DNA from: Owenia fusiformis | Lineage: Eukaryota; Annelida; Polychaeta; Sabellida; Oweniidae | Assembly: GCA_903813345.2 (NCBI GenBank) | Contig: CAIIXF020000010.1 | Span: 34,959,425 to 35,023,424 of the forward strand | Reading direction: 5' to 3' | Length of the DNA: 64,000 nt | Shown here: one piece after another, positions 11,621-25,090 of the stretch | Layout: every line of letters begins with the position of its first letter | Numbering within the stretch: position 1 is the first letter of the stretch | Position numbers and translations under genes: made by a program | Notes under the pieces: model-generated | What the model was told of the DNA's origin: nothing | Seen by the model: only the letters and a program-made list of their open reading frames with translations | Database searches by the model: none

Positions 11621-11914
11621 TGTCTTTTGGGGCACACATCAAAACGACCACATCGTCATATTACAACTTGTCTTGGCACAACCTTTCTTGACCTGCTGGT
11701 AAATACATACATTTGCTAGACTCAGATCCTGAAAATCGGTAGGAGGTGACCCCTTGTCAAAACCTCAACATTACCTCAAAACATAAAAAACAAAAGAACT
11801 ACCTATTTTAAAAACAACATGTGTTAAAGGCTCTTTTTTGAGTCACCTCACAGTACTGTCATTCTGACAAAAAAAATTACAAAATCGAAAAAATGTCCAC
11901 GTCAAAACTTCCAC

Positions 11915-12105
11915 TAGTTTGTCCCATATTCCGCCCATCTTCTTGTCCCATTACATAATATAATGTATCCAATATATGGGTCTAGATACATAACATTTCA
12001 ACCCACCTCAAAAGTTACCCTAGTTTGTCCCATATTCCGCTCATCTTCCTATCCCATTACATAATATAATGTATCCAATATATGGGTCTAGATACATAAC
12101 ATGTG
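11915..12105. repeat. Duplicated ~80-bp block, two direct copies 106 bp apart
   Basis: TAGTTTGTCCCATATTCCGC starts at 11915 and again at 12021. Both are followed by near-identical sequence through CCAATATATGGGTCTAGATA. Confidence 0.8.
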
Positions 12106-12373
12106 GGGGAGGGGGATATACAACCCTTATTAGCCCTAACCCTCAAAGGTTCAGTATTCTGTATTACCTTACCAGAAACATGTACATCCGAACACCTCTC
12201 AATGTGAACACCTTTATGGTCCAAAATCTCCCATTGGTTCACATGTTTATAAAACCTATAAATGTGAACACTGGCCAAGCTGAACACCTTTGGTTGGTCT
12301 CGGAGGCATTTTGATTAGATTATTATACCGTGATATTTACAAGATAGAAGCATAAAATATGACTGTCACTCAC

Positions 12374-12578
12374 CTAAATAGTTTCTGCTGGGTCGCATTT
12401 CTGTGACATTTATTTGACACGCCCCCTTTGGAATCTTTATGACTGTGTTATATCCATACTTCAGCTTAGGGTTGGTGAATATTCCTGATACGATGCGACA
12501 TGACGTACCATCTCCGCCACATTTTCCGCATTTGTCAAGATGTTTGTTTGAACCAATAACACCATCGCAGCCCACTTG
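12374..12578 (-). CDS. ADAMTS-like gene, exon 2 of window: end of Cys-rich domain and first spacer strands
   Basis: A 205-nt exon with acceptor GATTCCAG above 12578 and donor GTGAGT below 12374. It enters in phase 0 and leaves in phase 1. It encodes QVGCDGVIGSNKHLDKCGKC, then GGDGTSC, then a spacer start with KIPKGACQINVTEMRPSRNYL. The GCDGxxGSxxxxDKCGxCGGDGxSC signature is diagnostic of the end of the ADAMTS/ADAMTSL/papilin Cys-rich module. No metalloprotease HExxH exon was seen in the window, so the call is ADAMTS-like rather than a protease. NVTE is a possible N-glycosylation site. Confidence 0.92.
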
Positions 12579-13631
12579 CTGGAATCATATAAAAATAACA
12601 TTCGATTAAAATTAGAAATATTTGTAGTTATGTTAAGTATAAGCTTAGATGGGATTGAGGTTCAGTTTTTCTTGAAAAAAGGAACTATTGATTGTTTTAA
12701 CAGAATCATATCAGCTATAAGAGCAACACAACCACAACACAGTAATTTGGCACAACCAAACTCAAACACAATGGCACAATCAAGCAATGAAGCACAACCC
12801 AATGGGAACCTCTATGATACAACCAAATGATCCCAATATACCACAAACTTTATTGATCAAGTAAAGCACAACCTAATCATAACACTGTCAAAAATAAGAA
12901 TAATGTTTAAATAAACAGTATTGCAGATAAACAAATCATTTTGTAATAAAAAATAAACTCGAAAATTCAAACACAAAGGGTAAATAAAAATGAGTATTAT
13001 CAAATACATAGAGAAAATGTGAATTTCAATCTTAAAAATTGAAAACATGTTATAGTATATAATTTGAACATTTTTCTATCCCAGGGGGGCTGATGAAGAG
13101 GCATGGCAATGTCATGTCAATCATTGACATGACAATAAATGACATGAATTAGTGTCAATACAGGGGTCAGGTCAAAAGAATGATGTCAATTGAAAAACAA
13201 AGATATATTATATACGTTAAAAGAAGGTTATAGAGATTAAATGCATTATTTTTTTGATGCCATTTTCGTTTTTATACAATTTTTCATACTGTTTTATTAA
13301 TATTTTCAGTTTCATTTTAAGATATTTGAGCCAAGTCCAAATATGTCAAAAATATGTATATATTGACAGGACCCCTAAGTGTCAACATAAAGTTGAGGGT
13401 CCTTTTCCGAGGATACTTGATAACAAGCAATGATTAAAGTTTTCATTTCAGAAATATTGAAGTATATACTTTTGTCTGTTTACTAACACTGAATAACCCT
13501 AAACGTCTAATTAAAGCCCCAGTTTTGGACAAAAATTATGTTATTCTATTTTTAAAGCTACTGAACATCAGCAAAAATTGCCCATTCACAGTTACTCCCA
13601 CTATTGTATTGATAGCGGCCTTTGCTGAAAA

Positions 13632-13797
13632 GCCGTCTGCTTATGCATATTTTGTGTCATTTCTCTCTAAAATTTGAATGAAGTGTCTGATTTTCTTACA
13701 TTTCTATATAATTTAGAGTGTTAACTACATGCCTATTAACTTTATTCCTTGCTGATTCCACTCTTTTCCACTCTATTTTGCATTTTAAAACATGACC
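13632..13797 (+). repeat. R165 repeat, near full length
   Basis: GCCGTCTGCTTATGC to AAAACATGACC. The TTTCACTCTA segment is replaced by TTTTGTGTCA. Confidence 0.75.
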
Positions 13798-14249
13798 ACC
13801 ATGACATTTTAGTCATCAGTGACACCAAGGATGCATTATTACCACATTTCAACAAATGATAACCAACTTAGTCATGATTTACTTTGCCAAATAGGGTAAA
13901 AATGAAAACGCAATTCAAGGAATAAAACATATATACTTGAACTCAATAATCAAAATTATACCGTTACGCCAAAAAACAGAAATTTCATTCACATTCCTGC
14001 CAGAAAACCTGCATATTTACATACTCAAGGCATGAAACAAGGGAGAATTTTGGGCAGGGGAAAGTAAGTCTGGATTAAGAGGATCCGAGATTGCCCCCCA
14101 GGTGAGAATATGTGGACACCCCATAGAAAAGGGAAATAACATAAATTCATCCAAAACTCTCCATTGTTTCGCTTCAATGTGTCACTCGCATTTTTATCCA
14201 ATAAACCTGGCCAACTGGGTTATGGATTCCAATCAATCAAAAAATAAGA

Positions 14250-14403
14250 TGTTGATTTTCTTAAATTTCTCTCAAAAATCTGAATAAATTGTCTGATTTT
14301 CTTGCATTTCAATACAATTGAGAGTTTTAACTACATGCCTGTTTACTTTGTTCCTTACTGGACCCCCTCCTTTTCACTTTATTTTACATTTCAAAACAAG
14401 ACC
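14250..14403 (+). repeat. R165 repeat, 5'-degenerate
   Basis: The CCGTCTGCTC start is lost. From TTTCTCTCAAAAATCTGAAT the family order is kept to CAAAACAAGACC. Confidence 0.65.
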
Positions 14404-15785
14404 CCATGATGCGCTGTATTTACCATGGGCGATATATTGCCTTGAATTCAAGTTCACATATTTTCAATTTACTTTCCACTCAATTATTCAAGATAAATAT
14501 ATATTTATACAGGGGTAATTTATAAAATAGACATATCTGACATTCTGAATAGTTTGGCATCAGTATAAGTTATTGGTACAATAAAGCATTGTATTAAATG
14601 TTTATTGATCCTAAACCTGTTATTTCATTGAATCTAAATAATAAATACCATAAACTTATAAGATGAAACCTGAAACTTTCATATTTCAAAGCAATTGTAA
14701 CATTGGCCGCTTTTACACCCCCGTCCATAAATATGGTAACTGGAAGTCTCGATCAGATGGCATGTTCAAGTCTGTTGACATCTTTTAAAGGCTAATGTTT
14801 TTAAACCATTAAATGGTGATGTTATTAAAACATAGATATCATTTAAAACCTAATTTTGTTTCTTATTACAATACAGTAGTTTGGAAATCTATGACTTTGA
14901 TTAATTAATATTTTAAATTGCCAAGTATAAGTCTTTAACATGACATTCAATAGGGAATTTCAGGTTTCCATATTTATAGAGGGGAGTGTATCAAAAAAAG
15001 ATCATGATATATTACAAATATGAGCCTTTAACGTAAAAACACATGAACAAATGCCAAGATGTAGCCTTTAAACTCATTCAAAGATAAAAGACAAGCTCTT
15101 AAACAAAAGTACTACCCTTATCAAATATATTCTCACGATCAATGAAAAAGGACCAACTTAACATCGATAATAGAAGAGAAAATATTGGCGTGAAAACTAC
15201 AAACATTATATCACTGCAAACTTCAACTGGATAACCTCGCTATTCAATTTTACATAAATTCTTCTTCAAATGTCAAATTGAAATCTCAACACTAAATTGT
15301 TCATTTCCTTTGCATAAGACCCCCCAAATGCTTAAGACAGACTTTTAAGAAATAGAAAATATTTTCCCATACATTAATTCCCATAGTTCTATGCTTGAAT
15401 TTTGATACATTTTATCGAATGATTAGTTCATTCAGATATTCGGTACTGTTGTGTCTTACAACTATGGTGATGGTGGGCACATCACATGATGTTTTTTGGC
15501 CATGCTGCGCCAAAATAAAGCCACTTCAGCTCAAGAAAAATACAAGAGGAATGTGTGACATAATGCTCTGTATCAATTTAAGTAATCTAGTATGCATTTG
15601 TCTCAATGAAAGAATATTCTGGTCTTAGTCAAGTTGACAACCCCTTCAAATAATATCTTTTATGATAACTCCAGGTTCAGGTCTTTATGACACGGTTTAA
15701 GTAGTTCTTTAATAATTGTAGTATTTCTGTACAATTGGGTGAGTTGATTACATTGCTGTTTATTTTATTCCTTGTTAAAACATCT

Positions 15786-15925
15786 TAATTTCCTCTAAAA
15801 TTTGAATGAAGTGTCTGATTTTCTTGCATTTATATACAATTTAGAGTGTTAACTACATGCCTGTTTTCTTTATTCCTTGCTAATTCCACTCTTTTCCACT
15901 TAATATACCATTTTAAAACATGACC
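15786..15925 (+). repeat. R165 repeat, 5'-truncated
   Basis: It begins at TTCCTCTAAAATTTGAATGA and is then close to consensus to AAAACATGACC. Confidence 0.72.
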
Positions 15926-15964
15926 ATTTTGTGATGTGATCATATGAGAATGATGTTTTCAAAT

Positions 15965-16072
15965 GGTACATAGTGGAAAATAAAAGAATGTAGTCAATAC
16001 TTTAAATTGTAAAGAAATGACAGAAAATTATAGATCCTTTATTCCAAATTTTCAGAGAAAAGATAGATTGAA
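15965..16072 (-). repeat. R165 repeat, degraded copy
   Basis: GTGGAAAATAAAAGAATGTA, TTTAAATTGTAAAGAAATGA and CAAATTTTCAGAGAAA follow the family order. The last third is lost. Confidence 0.5.
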
Positions 16073-16278
16073 CAAAAGACAATATTTCAGTACAATAAAC
16101 AAGTCAAGTCTGTGGAAAATAAAAACAAATAAGTGTGTCAAATCCTATGCTAAACAAATGTTGTGTTGCACTATAACAATAAATCTCAACTTCTGAAGGG
16201 TGTCTGATTTATCACTTCTGTCTTTCAGGAAATAGTGCCTGGTTTTTCCCAAATCTGTAAAAACATCACATGACTCAT

Positions 16279-16438
16279 TTTTTAAAATGGGAAATAGCAA
16301 AAAAAGAGTGGAAATAAAAGAAAATAAAGTAACCAGGTATGTAGTTAACACTCTAAATTGTATAGAAATGCAAAAAAATCAGACACTTCATTCAAATTTT
16401 AGAGAGAAATAGAGCGGAATAAGCATGAGCAGATGAAG
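16279..16438 (-). repeat. R165 repeat, near full length
   Basis: TTTTAAAATGGGAAATAGC to AATAAGCATGAGCAGATGAA. The middle is close to consensus (CATTCAAATTTTAGAGAGAA). Confidence 0.75.
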
Positions 16439-16613
16439 GAAATTAAACGCCTGCCTGGTTTTCTTCTGATTCATGATGTAATAGATAAGTTCTGCCATTC
16501 TGCATTACCAACTTTCTTATCATACAAAAAACATTTCAGGCAATTTGTGACAAATTTTGACCCTGGGTTGAGCGGTAATAAATAGTCTTGTGGCATTTGA
16601 TAAGTCTAAAATA

Positions 16614-16780
16614 TCTGTCTGCTCACGACTTTTTTCCATCACATTTCTCTCTAAAATTTGAATGAAGTGTCTGATTTTCTTGCATTTCTGTACAATTTAG
16701 AGTGTTAACTACATGTCTATATATTTAATTCCTTGCTTATTCCACTCTTTCTCCCTTTATTCTCTGATTTAAAATACGAC
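16614..16780 (+). repeat. R165 repeat, near full length
   Basis: TCTGTCTGCTCACGAC to TAAAATACGAC. It lies only ~175 bp from a copy in the opposite orientation (16279-16438), so the pair could form a large hairpin. Confidence 0.75.
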
Positions 16781-17183
16781 TCCAATGACATTTTATCTCA
16801 GGAACACCCTGACATTCTGTTCCCTCTGTGGATATAAAACAGTTCTGATCACTCAATGGCATGGCAACAAAAGTGTGCCATTATGGAATCTAGCTGTACC
16901 TTAAAGGCACTTATAGATAATTCACAGCTTTGAAGCCAGAGAGCATCATAACAGTCTCAAATGCAGTTTTCATATTTTTTTGTATGACTGAATATTAAAA
17001 GTTAGTTATGCTTTAGGCAGAATATATTTTGGAATGATTTTGGGACTTCATATCTTGGTTGATTTTAAGCTATAGTAGATCACACAATTATTTCTCATTT
17101 AAATAGGGCACAGACATCAGAATCTAACAAAGGGTATTACTTGATTCAGCTGATTATTTAAATTATATATGTGTGTCAGAAAA

Positions 17184-17325
17184 TAAGTGAAAAGTGAGGA
17201 ATTAGCAAGGAATAGTTACATGCATAGCCAACATTCAAAATTGTTCTGAACTGAAGAAAATCAGAAATTTCAAAATTCAAAAAAAAATTACAGAGAATTG
17301 ATTGGAATATGCACAAGCAGATGGA
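17184..17325 (-). repeat. R165 repeat, diverged copy
   Basis: AGGAATTAGCAAGGAATAG, TACATGCATAG and a GCACAAGCAGATGGA end mark the family. The centre is substituted. Confidence 0.6.
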
Positions 17326-17710
17326 GCTTTCGGCACGTGTAACGCAAAGTGAGTTAAGAGCGGGAACAACAAAGGGGTCTTAATGATAAGCCATTTTAAT
17401 CTCATTTTCATATCCGGTGGAAGAATAATTCTCTGAGCATTAACTTTTGAACTTGAGTCGTAACGTGAATGATTCTTTCAAAATCCTTGAAATTTGTCTT
17501 TCACAATATTGAATACAATATAATATTGAGTGGGTTTTTCAATTCTGACTGTTTATATAAAATATCCACTTATTTTCACACTTTCGCTTGAATAAATCTG
17601 ATCATATAATCTTTGAACCACTTCAATTTTCTGAAAATCAAAATTAAGTGTTTCTTATTATCATGTTCCTAAATATTTTCAATTGCAATAACACTGGAAA
17701 CATTTGCTTG

Positions 17711-17836
17711 AAATATGAACGAATTCTTGATTTTCTTGCATTTCTATACAATTTAGAGTGTTCACTACACGCCCGTTAACGTTATTCCTTGCTAATTCCA
17801 CTCTTTTTCACTCTATTTCACATTAAAAACCATGAC
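17711..17836 (+). repeat. R165 repeat, 5'-truncated
   Basis: TTGATTTTCTTGCATTTCTA, TTAGAGTGTTCACTACACG and AAAACCATGACC follow consensus order. The first ~50 bp are missing. Confidence 0.68.
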
Positions 17837-18300
17837 CCGTGATATTTAATTCACGGGTTAACCTTCGTATTATATCCCATAATGCAATTTGGGTCGTTGA
17901 TAAGATTGGACAAAAAATCTAATAAAACTAACAAGATTTCACCTGAAATAATTTGGCTGTCAATACATTTAAACAAATATATATTCGTGAAATTATTCGC
18001 AGCAAGGGGTCAAAACTGAATAAAGGTTAAAAGTGCTATAATAAGAACAACTGGAAAAGCTAATGTATATGTATAATGTATATAAAAAATACAGGGGAAA
18101 TATTAAAAGGGCATTTTCAAAATATGCTATAAAAATGTGAAATGTTGAAATGCCAACTCTCCTATCAGTTTTGAATCAAAAAGGGTAAAAATGTCAGAAA
18201 AGACCATCTGGCATTTTGCTCAAAGACAGACAAATATTTCATTGTAAAAAGGTGGAGTCTAAGAAGAGGCTTTAAGGGCTATTTGTATGTGGGAGAGGGT

Positions 18301-18461
18301 CATTCTAAATTGAAAATAGAGATGAATAAAGAGAAATATGCAAGGAATAAAGTAAATAGGCATGTAGTAGACACTCTAAATTGTATAGAAATGCAAGAAA
18401 ATCAGACACTTTATTCAAATTTTAGAGAGAAATTGAGTGAAATAAGCATGAGCAGACGGAT
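18301..18461 (-). repeat. R165 repeat, near full length
   Basis: From TTGAAAATAGAGATGAATAA to AGCATGAGCAGACGGA. A frame across it stays open for 111 codons and contains MQENQTLYSNFREK, which recurs as a chance frame in other copies. Confidence 0.78.
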
Positions 18462-19169
18462 ACTTTTAGATGAATTGTCAAACAAGATATTGTGGTATAG
18501 AAAACCAGAAACATTTTTGTTTAAGATATATATTACATCCTTATATCAAGTGTTTTTTATTTTAGCCTATGAACTCATTTGTCAAAACTACTTCTGGCAA
18601 ATGATTGGTCGAAATTAGCATCTGAAATTTTTTTTTTGATGTTCGTGGGTATCATATGTAGAAACACAAGAAATTGGTCTCCTGGGGTTGAACATCAACA
18701 TGTCCTTCCTAGTACTCATTTTGAAAGGGAGTAAATAATGAAATATTCAAACCTTCAGTCAATATACAATATCATTTTCACTATGCCTAAATTCAAAAAG
18801 GGGGGGTGATCAAAGTAGAGGGGTAGGGTGAAAGGAACCTCTTATCTTTTTGTCAATTATTTTTGTGACAGAAAACATTGACAACTTCTTAAGAATGGTT
18901 GTTGTTTGTTGATTCAAAATTCAAGATCCCCCACAATGTAAAATAACTTATGGCTGCATACAAAGGTTAAGGAGTATATGCAATTAATATACTTTATGAG
19001 TAGGGCTATGTTTTTAAGTATGAACGGGCCAACGCTGGCATTGATAATTTGCAAGAAGCTAATATATGTTAATATGAAAAGAATTTATATAAGACAGATG
19101 ATTGAATATACATATATAATCATATTTTAAATGAATCACTTATTTCTTTTGTGGAATCAGTTAAGAGAC

Positions 19170-19335
19170 ATATTTCATGAGAACCACATTTTATCAGACT
19201 GAGAACCATATTTTAGCAAAAATTCCTTTTAACAGAACCACATTTTAGGAGAACCACAATTTAGGAGAACCACATATTAGGAGACACATTTGCTAACAAC
19301 CACATATTAGCAGAACCTGATATTAAACAAGAACC
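19170..19335. repeat. Degenerate ~17-bp tandem repeat
   Basis: GAGAACCACATTTTAG recurs about eight times with changing spacing (ACCACAATTTAGGAG, ACCACATATTAGCAG). Confidence 0.6.
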
Positions 19336-20940
19336 CTTTATTAGAAGGGCAACACACAGTCTATTACCACTTAAAAACACTTATCAAAAGGCAGATTGAG
19401 TCACTAATTAGCAAACCACACATTTGTTTCATTGGCACGACATTAACAACTGAGAAAGTGGAGAATATTTCATATTTCTTGGTGATTCAGTATCACTTAC
19501 AATCAAGAGGCATTACTGTAAAATTAGCTAATTTTGCAATATTCTATAATTTTTAATATCTGAATCTAAGGGCAGATTTTGTCGATTTATGAATAGAAGT
19601 ACGTGTAAATTTACCTTTTAGACAATGATTTCATCCTTCTGTCAAGGCTATCAATTCTTAATAAGAATCTTATACCAGTGATCATGTTATATCCAACTAC
19701 AGGTACAAATTACAAATCAAATATACACCCTCGGGCGTTCACTTTGAATGTGTGATTGAACGATAATGGCCGTCACATTGACTAACATTTTATAGAGCAA
19801 TGATGCTACCCATCTTTGATACAAGTGTTCCTTTATTACAAACATATTCCCAAAGTTGCGATAAACTTCCATGCCAACGATATTTTTCTATGACAATTTA
19901 CTCGCGATAGAGATAAATTACCCCAAAATTAAGTATACTAGGGTAAAGTACATACTTTAAATTGTACAAAAATGCAAAAAATTCAAAAAGATGATTGTTT
20001 TGAAATTTTTTGGAAGGATTGTTCAAATGTTAGTGTGGTTTTATTGCTAATTTCCACATGTTCTGGTTTTGATAGAACAGTATCATTTGATTGGTCATAA
20101 TCATCTTCTGTAAAAAATAATTTTGGGTGGCCAAAATGGTTTATTTGTACAATAAACATGAAATGAAAAAAGAGAAAAAAATAGGAAATTTTCTTCAAAT
20201 CGATGCTAAATGCTTTTCACACATTTCAGGAAACAAGAAAATGATGACAGAATTGGGAGAAGATTTTTGAAGAGAAAAACTTAAAAAAAACATCATTTGC
20301 AAGTTCAAGGATATCAAACAAGAACAAGATCCAATCATATAAACATTATCTGGCTGTTTTTTCTAGTATCTAGCACTGAGGTCAAATCTGAATATCAAGT
20401 ATCAAATTCTTTTTCTTCATTTATTTCAATATAAGACTTTATTATCACGTTTGTCTTGCACAGTCTTAAAACATTCTAAAAAAATGTTCATACAGTAAGG
20501 TAGCCAAGTGAAACATAACACCAAAGAAAAGTGTTTGAATTTAAATAATATGAAATTATATATTTTGAGGACTGAGTTTTCTTTTAATATACTTTTCTGC
20601 TTTATATGCCATTACATTTCCGGATTAAATGGAATCCAAATTTTTGGATATTCAAAAACAAATTCATCTTTTATTTACATCAATTTTGTCTATTGCCTTA
20701 CCGTCATGCATCTTCGCACGCCTGGTCTTTGACCAATGGGAGCCGAGTGAACAAAGATGTTATTGATAATACCCTCTTGACCAACATTATTTCCAAAACA
20801 GCCCAATTTGCAAGAAACATCAATTCTAACCATGCCAAGGGGCCTTGATTTTTTAGTATACAATTTCTTAATAGTTTCAACTTAGGATTTCTGTACCATT
20901 TATAAATCTCTACAAATTATTTCAACTCTGCATGCAGAAA

Positions 20941-21082
20941 TCTCACTTTTCTCTCTAATATTTGACTGAAGTGTCTAATTTTCTTACATTTCTATATAAT
21001 TTGAAGTTTTGACTACATGTCTGTTCATTTTTTTCCTGAGAATTTCTCCTGGTTTCTCCAAAATCAAGGATTAAAAATGACC
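20941..21082 (+). repeat. R165 repeat, diverged
   Basis: TCTCACTTTTCTCTCTAATA to AAAAATGACCCC. The CCGTCTGCTC end is lost. Confidence 0.6.
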
Positions 21083-21210
21083 CCAAATAACTATTTTCTA
21101 CTATGTTGCCAAGAAGGGCTTTCAGAGTTTGTTAAGGGCTATTTAGATGCAATGGTGCATGCAGCACAAAAAGAGGTATTGATGACTTAGAAATCGTGAA
21201 TATCATTTCT

Positions 21211-21367
21211 ATAAAACTCAAAATAGAGTAGAAAAGAGTGGAATTAGCAAGAAATAGAATAAACAGGCATGTAGTTAACACTCTAAATTATATAAAAATG
21301 CAAGAAAATCAGACACTTCATTCAAATTTTAGAGAGAAATAGAGTGAAATAAGCATGAGCAGACGGA
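21211..21367 (-). repeat. R165 repeat, near consensus
   Basis: Very close to consensus from CTCAAAATAGAGTAGAAAAG to GCATGAGCAGACGGAC. It lies 130 bp from the opposite-strand copy at 20941-21082. Confidence 0.8.
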
Positions 21368-21990
21368 CATTTTAGCAGGGTATTGCTATCTTATAGGGAA
21401 GTATGTAACGAATGATGCTCTCTGAGAACATTATCATATACCATACAACGATAAATATTCTGCAAAATGCACATTAATCAAGAAACCTTGAGTGGTACAA
21501 TTGAATATCCTTTTGTGAGGGTGTGACCTTGACTTTGTAAATACAATTTAGAAGCACAAAAAGGAGATCCTCTCCAGAAAATCACTCAAATATATTGATG
21601 GTCAATATTTTTGGGAAATACATCAATAAAAGGTATAAGCATATTCTAGTGTTTTATGTACATGTACATATTTCATTTTTCTTAGCTTTGTTGTATTCAA
21701 AACCTCACACTGGGTGTAAGCATCATAAGATCATTCTTGTAAAATGGTACAGACTTTGTTTATGAAAATTCCCCTGAATTCAAGTCATATAATCACAGTT
21801 CAAGTCAACATATCAGTCATTAAAGTAAGCCACAAAAATGCTAAAAATGAATGGGTTGGGGTGTTTCCCTGGACAAGATATCATTTGAATACTTACAGAA
21901 ATGAACATACAAGAATTATTTTAGATTATGAGTTGAGTCCCAGATTCATGTTATAACAGATAATACGGTAAGTGAAGCTACGTTAAAAAT

Positions 21991-22155
21991 TCTGTCTGCT
22001 CATGCTTATTTCACTCTATTTCTCTCTAAAATTTGAATGAAGTGTCTGATTTTTTGCATTTCTATACAATATTGAGTATTGCGTACATGATTAAATACTT
22101 TCTTTATTCTTGATTCAACTGTTTCTCCATTTATTTTTCATTTTATAAAACTATG
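21991..22155 (+). repeat. R165 repeat, near full length
   Basis: TCTGTCTGCTCATGC to TTTTATAAAACTATG. The last 60 bp are diverged. Confidence 0.72.
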
Positions 22156-22499
22156 TATCAAGAAATATTCTTAGGTTGGACCCACTTATGGAAATGTAGA
22201 AGTAGACCTATGTTAGTTTTGATAAGCTTTTTTCAAGAAATATTTCATTTCAACTGTTATGGTCTTGTTTAATTTTACACGAGATAGTACATGTAATATT
22301 TCTATGTTATACTTGAAGAAGGTAGGGATGGCGTGAAAATGAATTGATCGAGCGTGATGAAAATGATTTTCACATGGGTGTAACTGAGTTTAGTTTTATA
22401 CCAAAAATGTTGGGCTTTATAACAGCCAGACGTCACACCCAATTTTCTAACATCATTATCTGCAAATTATCCAATGAAATCCTTTTAAATAATGAGGAA

Positions 22500-22775
22500 A
22501 AAATAGAGAGACATTCCTCGGATAGATAATGGATATTTTATAGTTGCATCATGCGACCTATAGGCTTCATGGTTATAACAACAACAAAAACAACATTTTT
22601 GTGAAATTCTTTTTGGAATGCAAAGCAGATAATTCACAAAATAGAGAGACATTCCTCGGATAGATAATGGATATTTTATAGTTGCATCAAGAGACCTATA
22701 GGCTTCATGGTTATAACAACAACAAAAACAACATTTTTGTGAAATTCTTTTTGGAATGCAAAGCAGATAATTCAC
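22500..22775. repeat. 137-bp tandem duplication
   Basis: AAATAGAGAGACATTCCTCG starts at 22501 and 22638. The copies are nearly identical over 137 bp, differing for example at CATGCGACC versus AAGAGACC. The 134-codon open frame on the minus strand is a by-product of the duplication. Confidence 0.9.
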
Positions 22776-23385
22776 ATTCTTAGCCACCACACCCCAAACC
22801 CCCAAACATTCTTCAAAGTATTCCCCCAAACGTTCCATAAGTTCTTCCCAATACATGTACCTTATTCCATTAACCATTCTACCCCTCATTTCCCCACACT
22901 ATATGCTCATTTTCCCCACGCTTTCTATATATCATTCCCCCAACTTTCAACATCCCCACACTTTCAATAATTTTTCCCCATACTTTCTAGAATGGCTTTA
23001 ACTCATCCTTCTTCCCTTTACTTCGTATATGTCCATGTTTCAAAACAAAAATAATAGAGTAAAAAAACAAGATAATCAAGAAAAATATAGTAATTCTGTT
23101 ATATGTAATTGTGTAAGTTGTACAGGCCTATAGAAATTCTAGAAAATCTGGCAGTTTTATGCCCAGAATTGACACCGCTATTCAGGAAGCCGATTTAGGA
23201 TGGGGTACAGTTCAAAATGAATGTACTTTAGTATGTTTACAGGTTTGCGTTTTCAAATTCTTTGGATTAAATTGATCAATTAAACCTTCTGTAATACACA
23301 CCCTGTTGGCTTGTAAAAGAATAAGTTGTTGATGGAAACTGTGGTATTAAAGATATCTTCAAGTCAGTGGTGAAATTCCATGGGT

Positions 23386-23549
23386 CTTGTTTTAAAATGG
23401 AAAATAAAGTGAAAAAGAGTGAAATCAGCTTGGAATAAAGTAAACAGGCATGTAGTCTAAATTCTTAATTGTATAGAAATGCAAGAAAATCAGACACTTC
23501 ATTCAAATTTTAAAGAGAAATGGAACTGAAATAAGCATGACCAGACAAC
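23386..23549 (-). repeat. R165 repeat, near full length
   Basis: TTTTAAAATGGAAAATAAAG to AAGCATGACCAGACAAC. The target-strand end has changed (GACCAGACAAC). Confidence 0.75.
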
Positions 23550-24668
23550 ATTTTGAGATAGGAGATGGCAGCTTGGTATTCTCTTAAAGGCCAGTGGTAC
23601 TCTAAACAAAGGTCAAGTTTTGAATAAGGTCCTGTTGACGGAGACACTCAAGTGACACTAGTGTTCTTCAACATTCCTCTTACTTCCTTAAAATTTCTAA
23701 ATCAAAGAATATCCCACCATTACCTAACTACTAGTCTTGGTTCAAGACTCTGGTGGACCTCCTCCCCCCTCTTCAACAGGGAGATGTGTAGTAGGGGGGT
23801 GGGGGGGGGGTCACAATGGCTGGCTAGACTAACTATCTAAAAATAGCTCTGTTGAAAGTCTAAAAGCGCAATACTCAATTTGGTGTTATCAAAAAGTTAG
23901 ACTTCAAAAACATTCCATGAACAAAAATCTCTTTGTAGAAATTGCGATGGGCATTATCAAAAACCTCGGCTCATCAAATCTCTATTTCCTCCCAAGCTTT
24001 ACATCCAAAGCTAATATTTAAGCGTTCTCGTGAATTTCAATTAAAATCAAATTTTCACACTTAAAAGAGTTAATTAGTTAAGGCTATATCTCAATTTTAA
24101 CAGTTTAAAAATATACTCGTGCCACATACGGATGCCATTAAGATAACTTAGTATTGATTTGTTTGTTTAACAATTGACAGATATATAGAATAACTGTGTT
24201 GGGTATGATCCCGTGATGAAAGATTGCAGAGAACATTTATCTAACCCTTATCTATTAGCATATTATCATATATATACTTTGCCTGAGTGTATACTTGCTC
24301 TTCTTTATAACTAAGTCTGTTTTGCAAAAGTTAATTAAATGGTACTTATATGTTAAATAACCTAACACATGAATAAAAAGTGTTTATATTTTAAGGTGTT
24401 TTTATTGTGACTGATATGTCATTTACATGACATGGTTATTGAGTCAATAAAAGATATATATCATAGAGAGGTGTTCATATTTAAACCAGTTGAATTCACT
24501 AAAATTTATATTTTCTTATAGTATATGCTAAAATCAGGACAATGGCTACCTACTCTTTTATTGGATAAATCCATTAGAGTTTAACTATATATAAACCTTT
24601 TGTGATATATTTTTATTGTTTTATATCATCTCAACATGGCAAGAAGTGATAAGAACCTAAACTGAAAT

Positions 24669-24836
24669 GTCCGTCTGCTCATGCTTATTTCACTCAATTT
24701 CTCTCTAAAATTTGAATAAAGTATCTAATTTTCTTGCATTTCTTTACAATTTAGAGTGTTCACTACATGTGTGTTAACTTTAAAACTTGTTACTTGTGAC
24801 AAATTGCAGTATATTTTACGTTAAAAAAATAATGAC
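24669..24836 (+). repeat. R165 repeat, 3'-diverged
   Basis: GTCCGTCTGCTCATGC to CACTACATGTGTGTTAACTT is close to consensus. The remainder is recognisable only by AATAATGACC at the end. Confidence 0.7.
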
Positions 24837-25090
24837 CTATATTTTGTGAAAAGATTAGGACCCATTCTGTCAACTTTATATCCAGATAAAGTGTTTTTAA
24901 TGATTCAATAGGGTGATAATGAGATTTATATGAATGTATATATAGCAAAATGGTTTCAGTGTAAATCTACCGTTGACACTTTGAATAACCTGATATTGAA
25001 ATGTTCCCGATACTGAAGATATATCACATAAGTAATAATAGTTATTTCTTACTAATTTAGTTCCAAATTCATCAGACTGTGGCTACCTTA

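Larger units (their letters stand above)
9617..12373. other. Intron of the ADAMTS-like gene
   Basis: A 2.76-kb intron. It holds an A run near 10232, a TGTTATATTATGTTTATGTCA microsatellite-like stretch (10370-10440), two hAT-like MITE fragments, two R165 copies and a duplicated ~80-bp block (11915 and 12021). No exon was recognised. Confidence 0.7.

Noticed and set aside
18283-18618. 111-codon open frame containing MQENQTLYSNFREK
   Set aside because: It spans a copy of the R165 repeat. The same peptide appears at other copies on either strand with unrelated flanks and stops.
22485-22889. 134-codon open frame, minus strand
   Set aside because: It arises from the 137-bp tandem duplication; no similarity to a known family and no start context or splice support.
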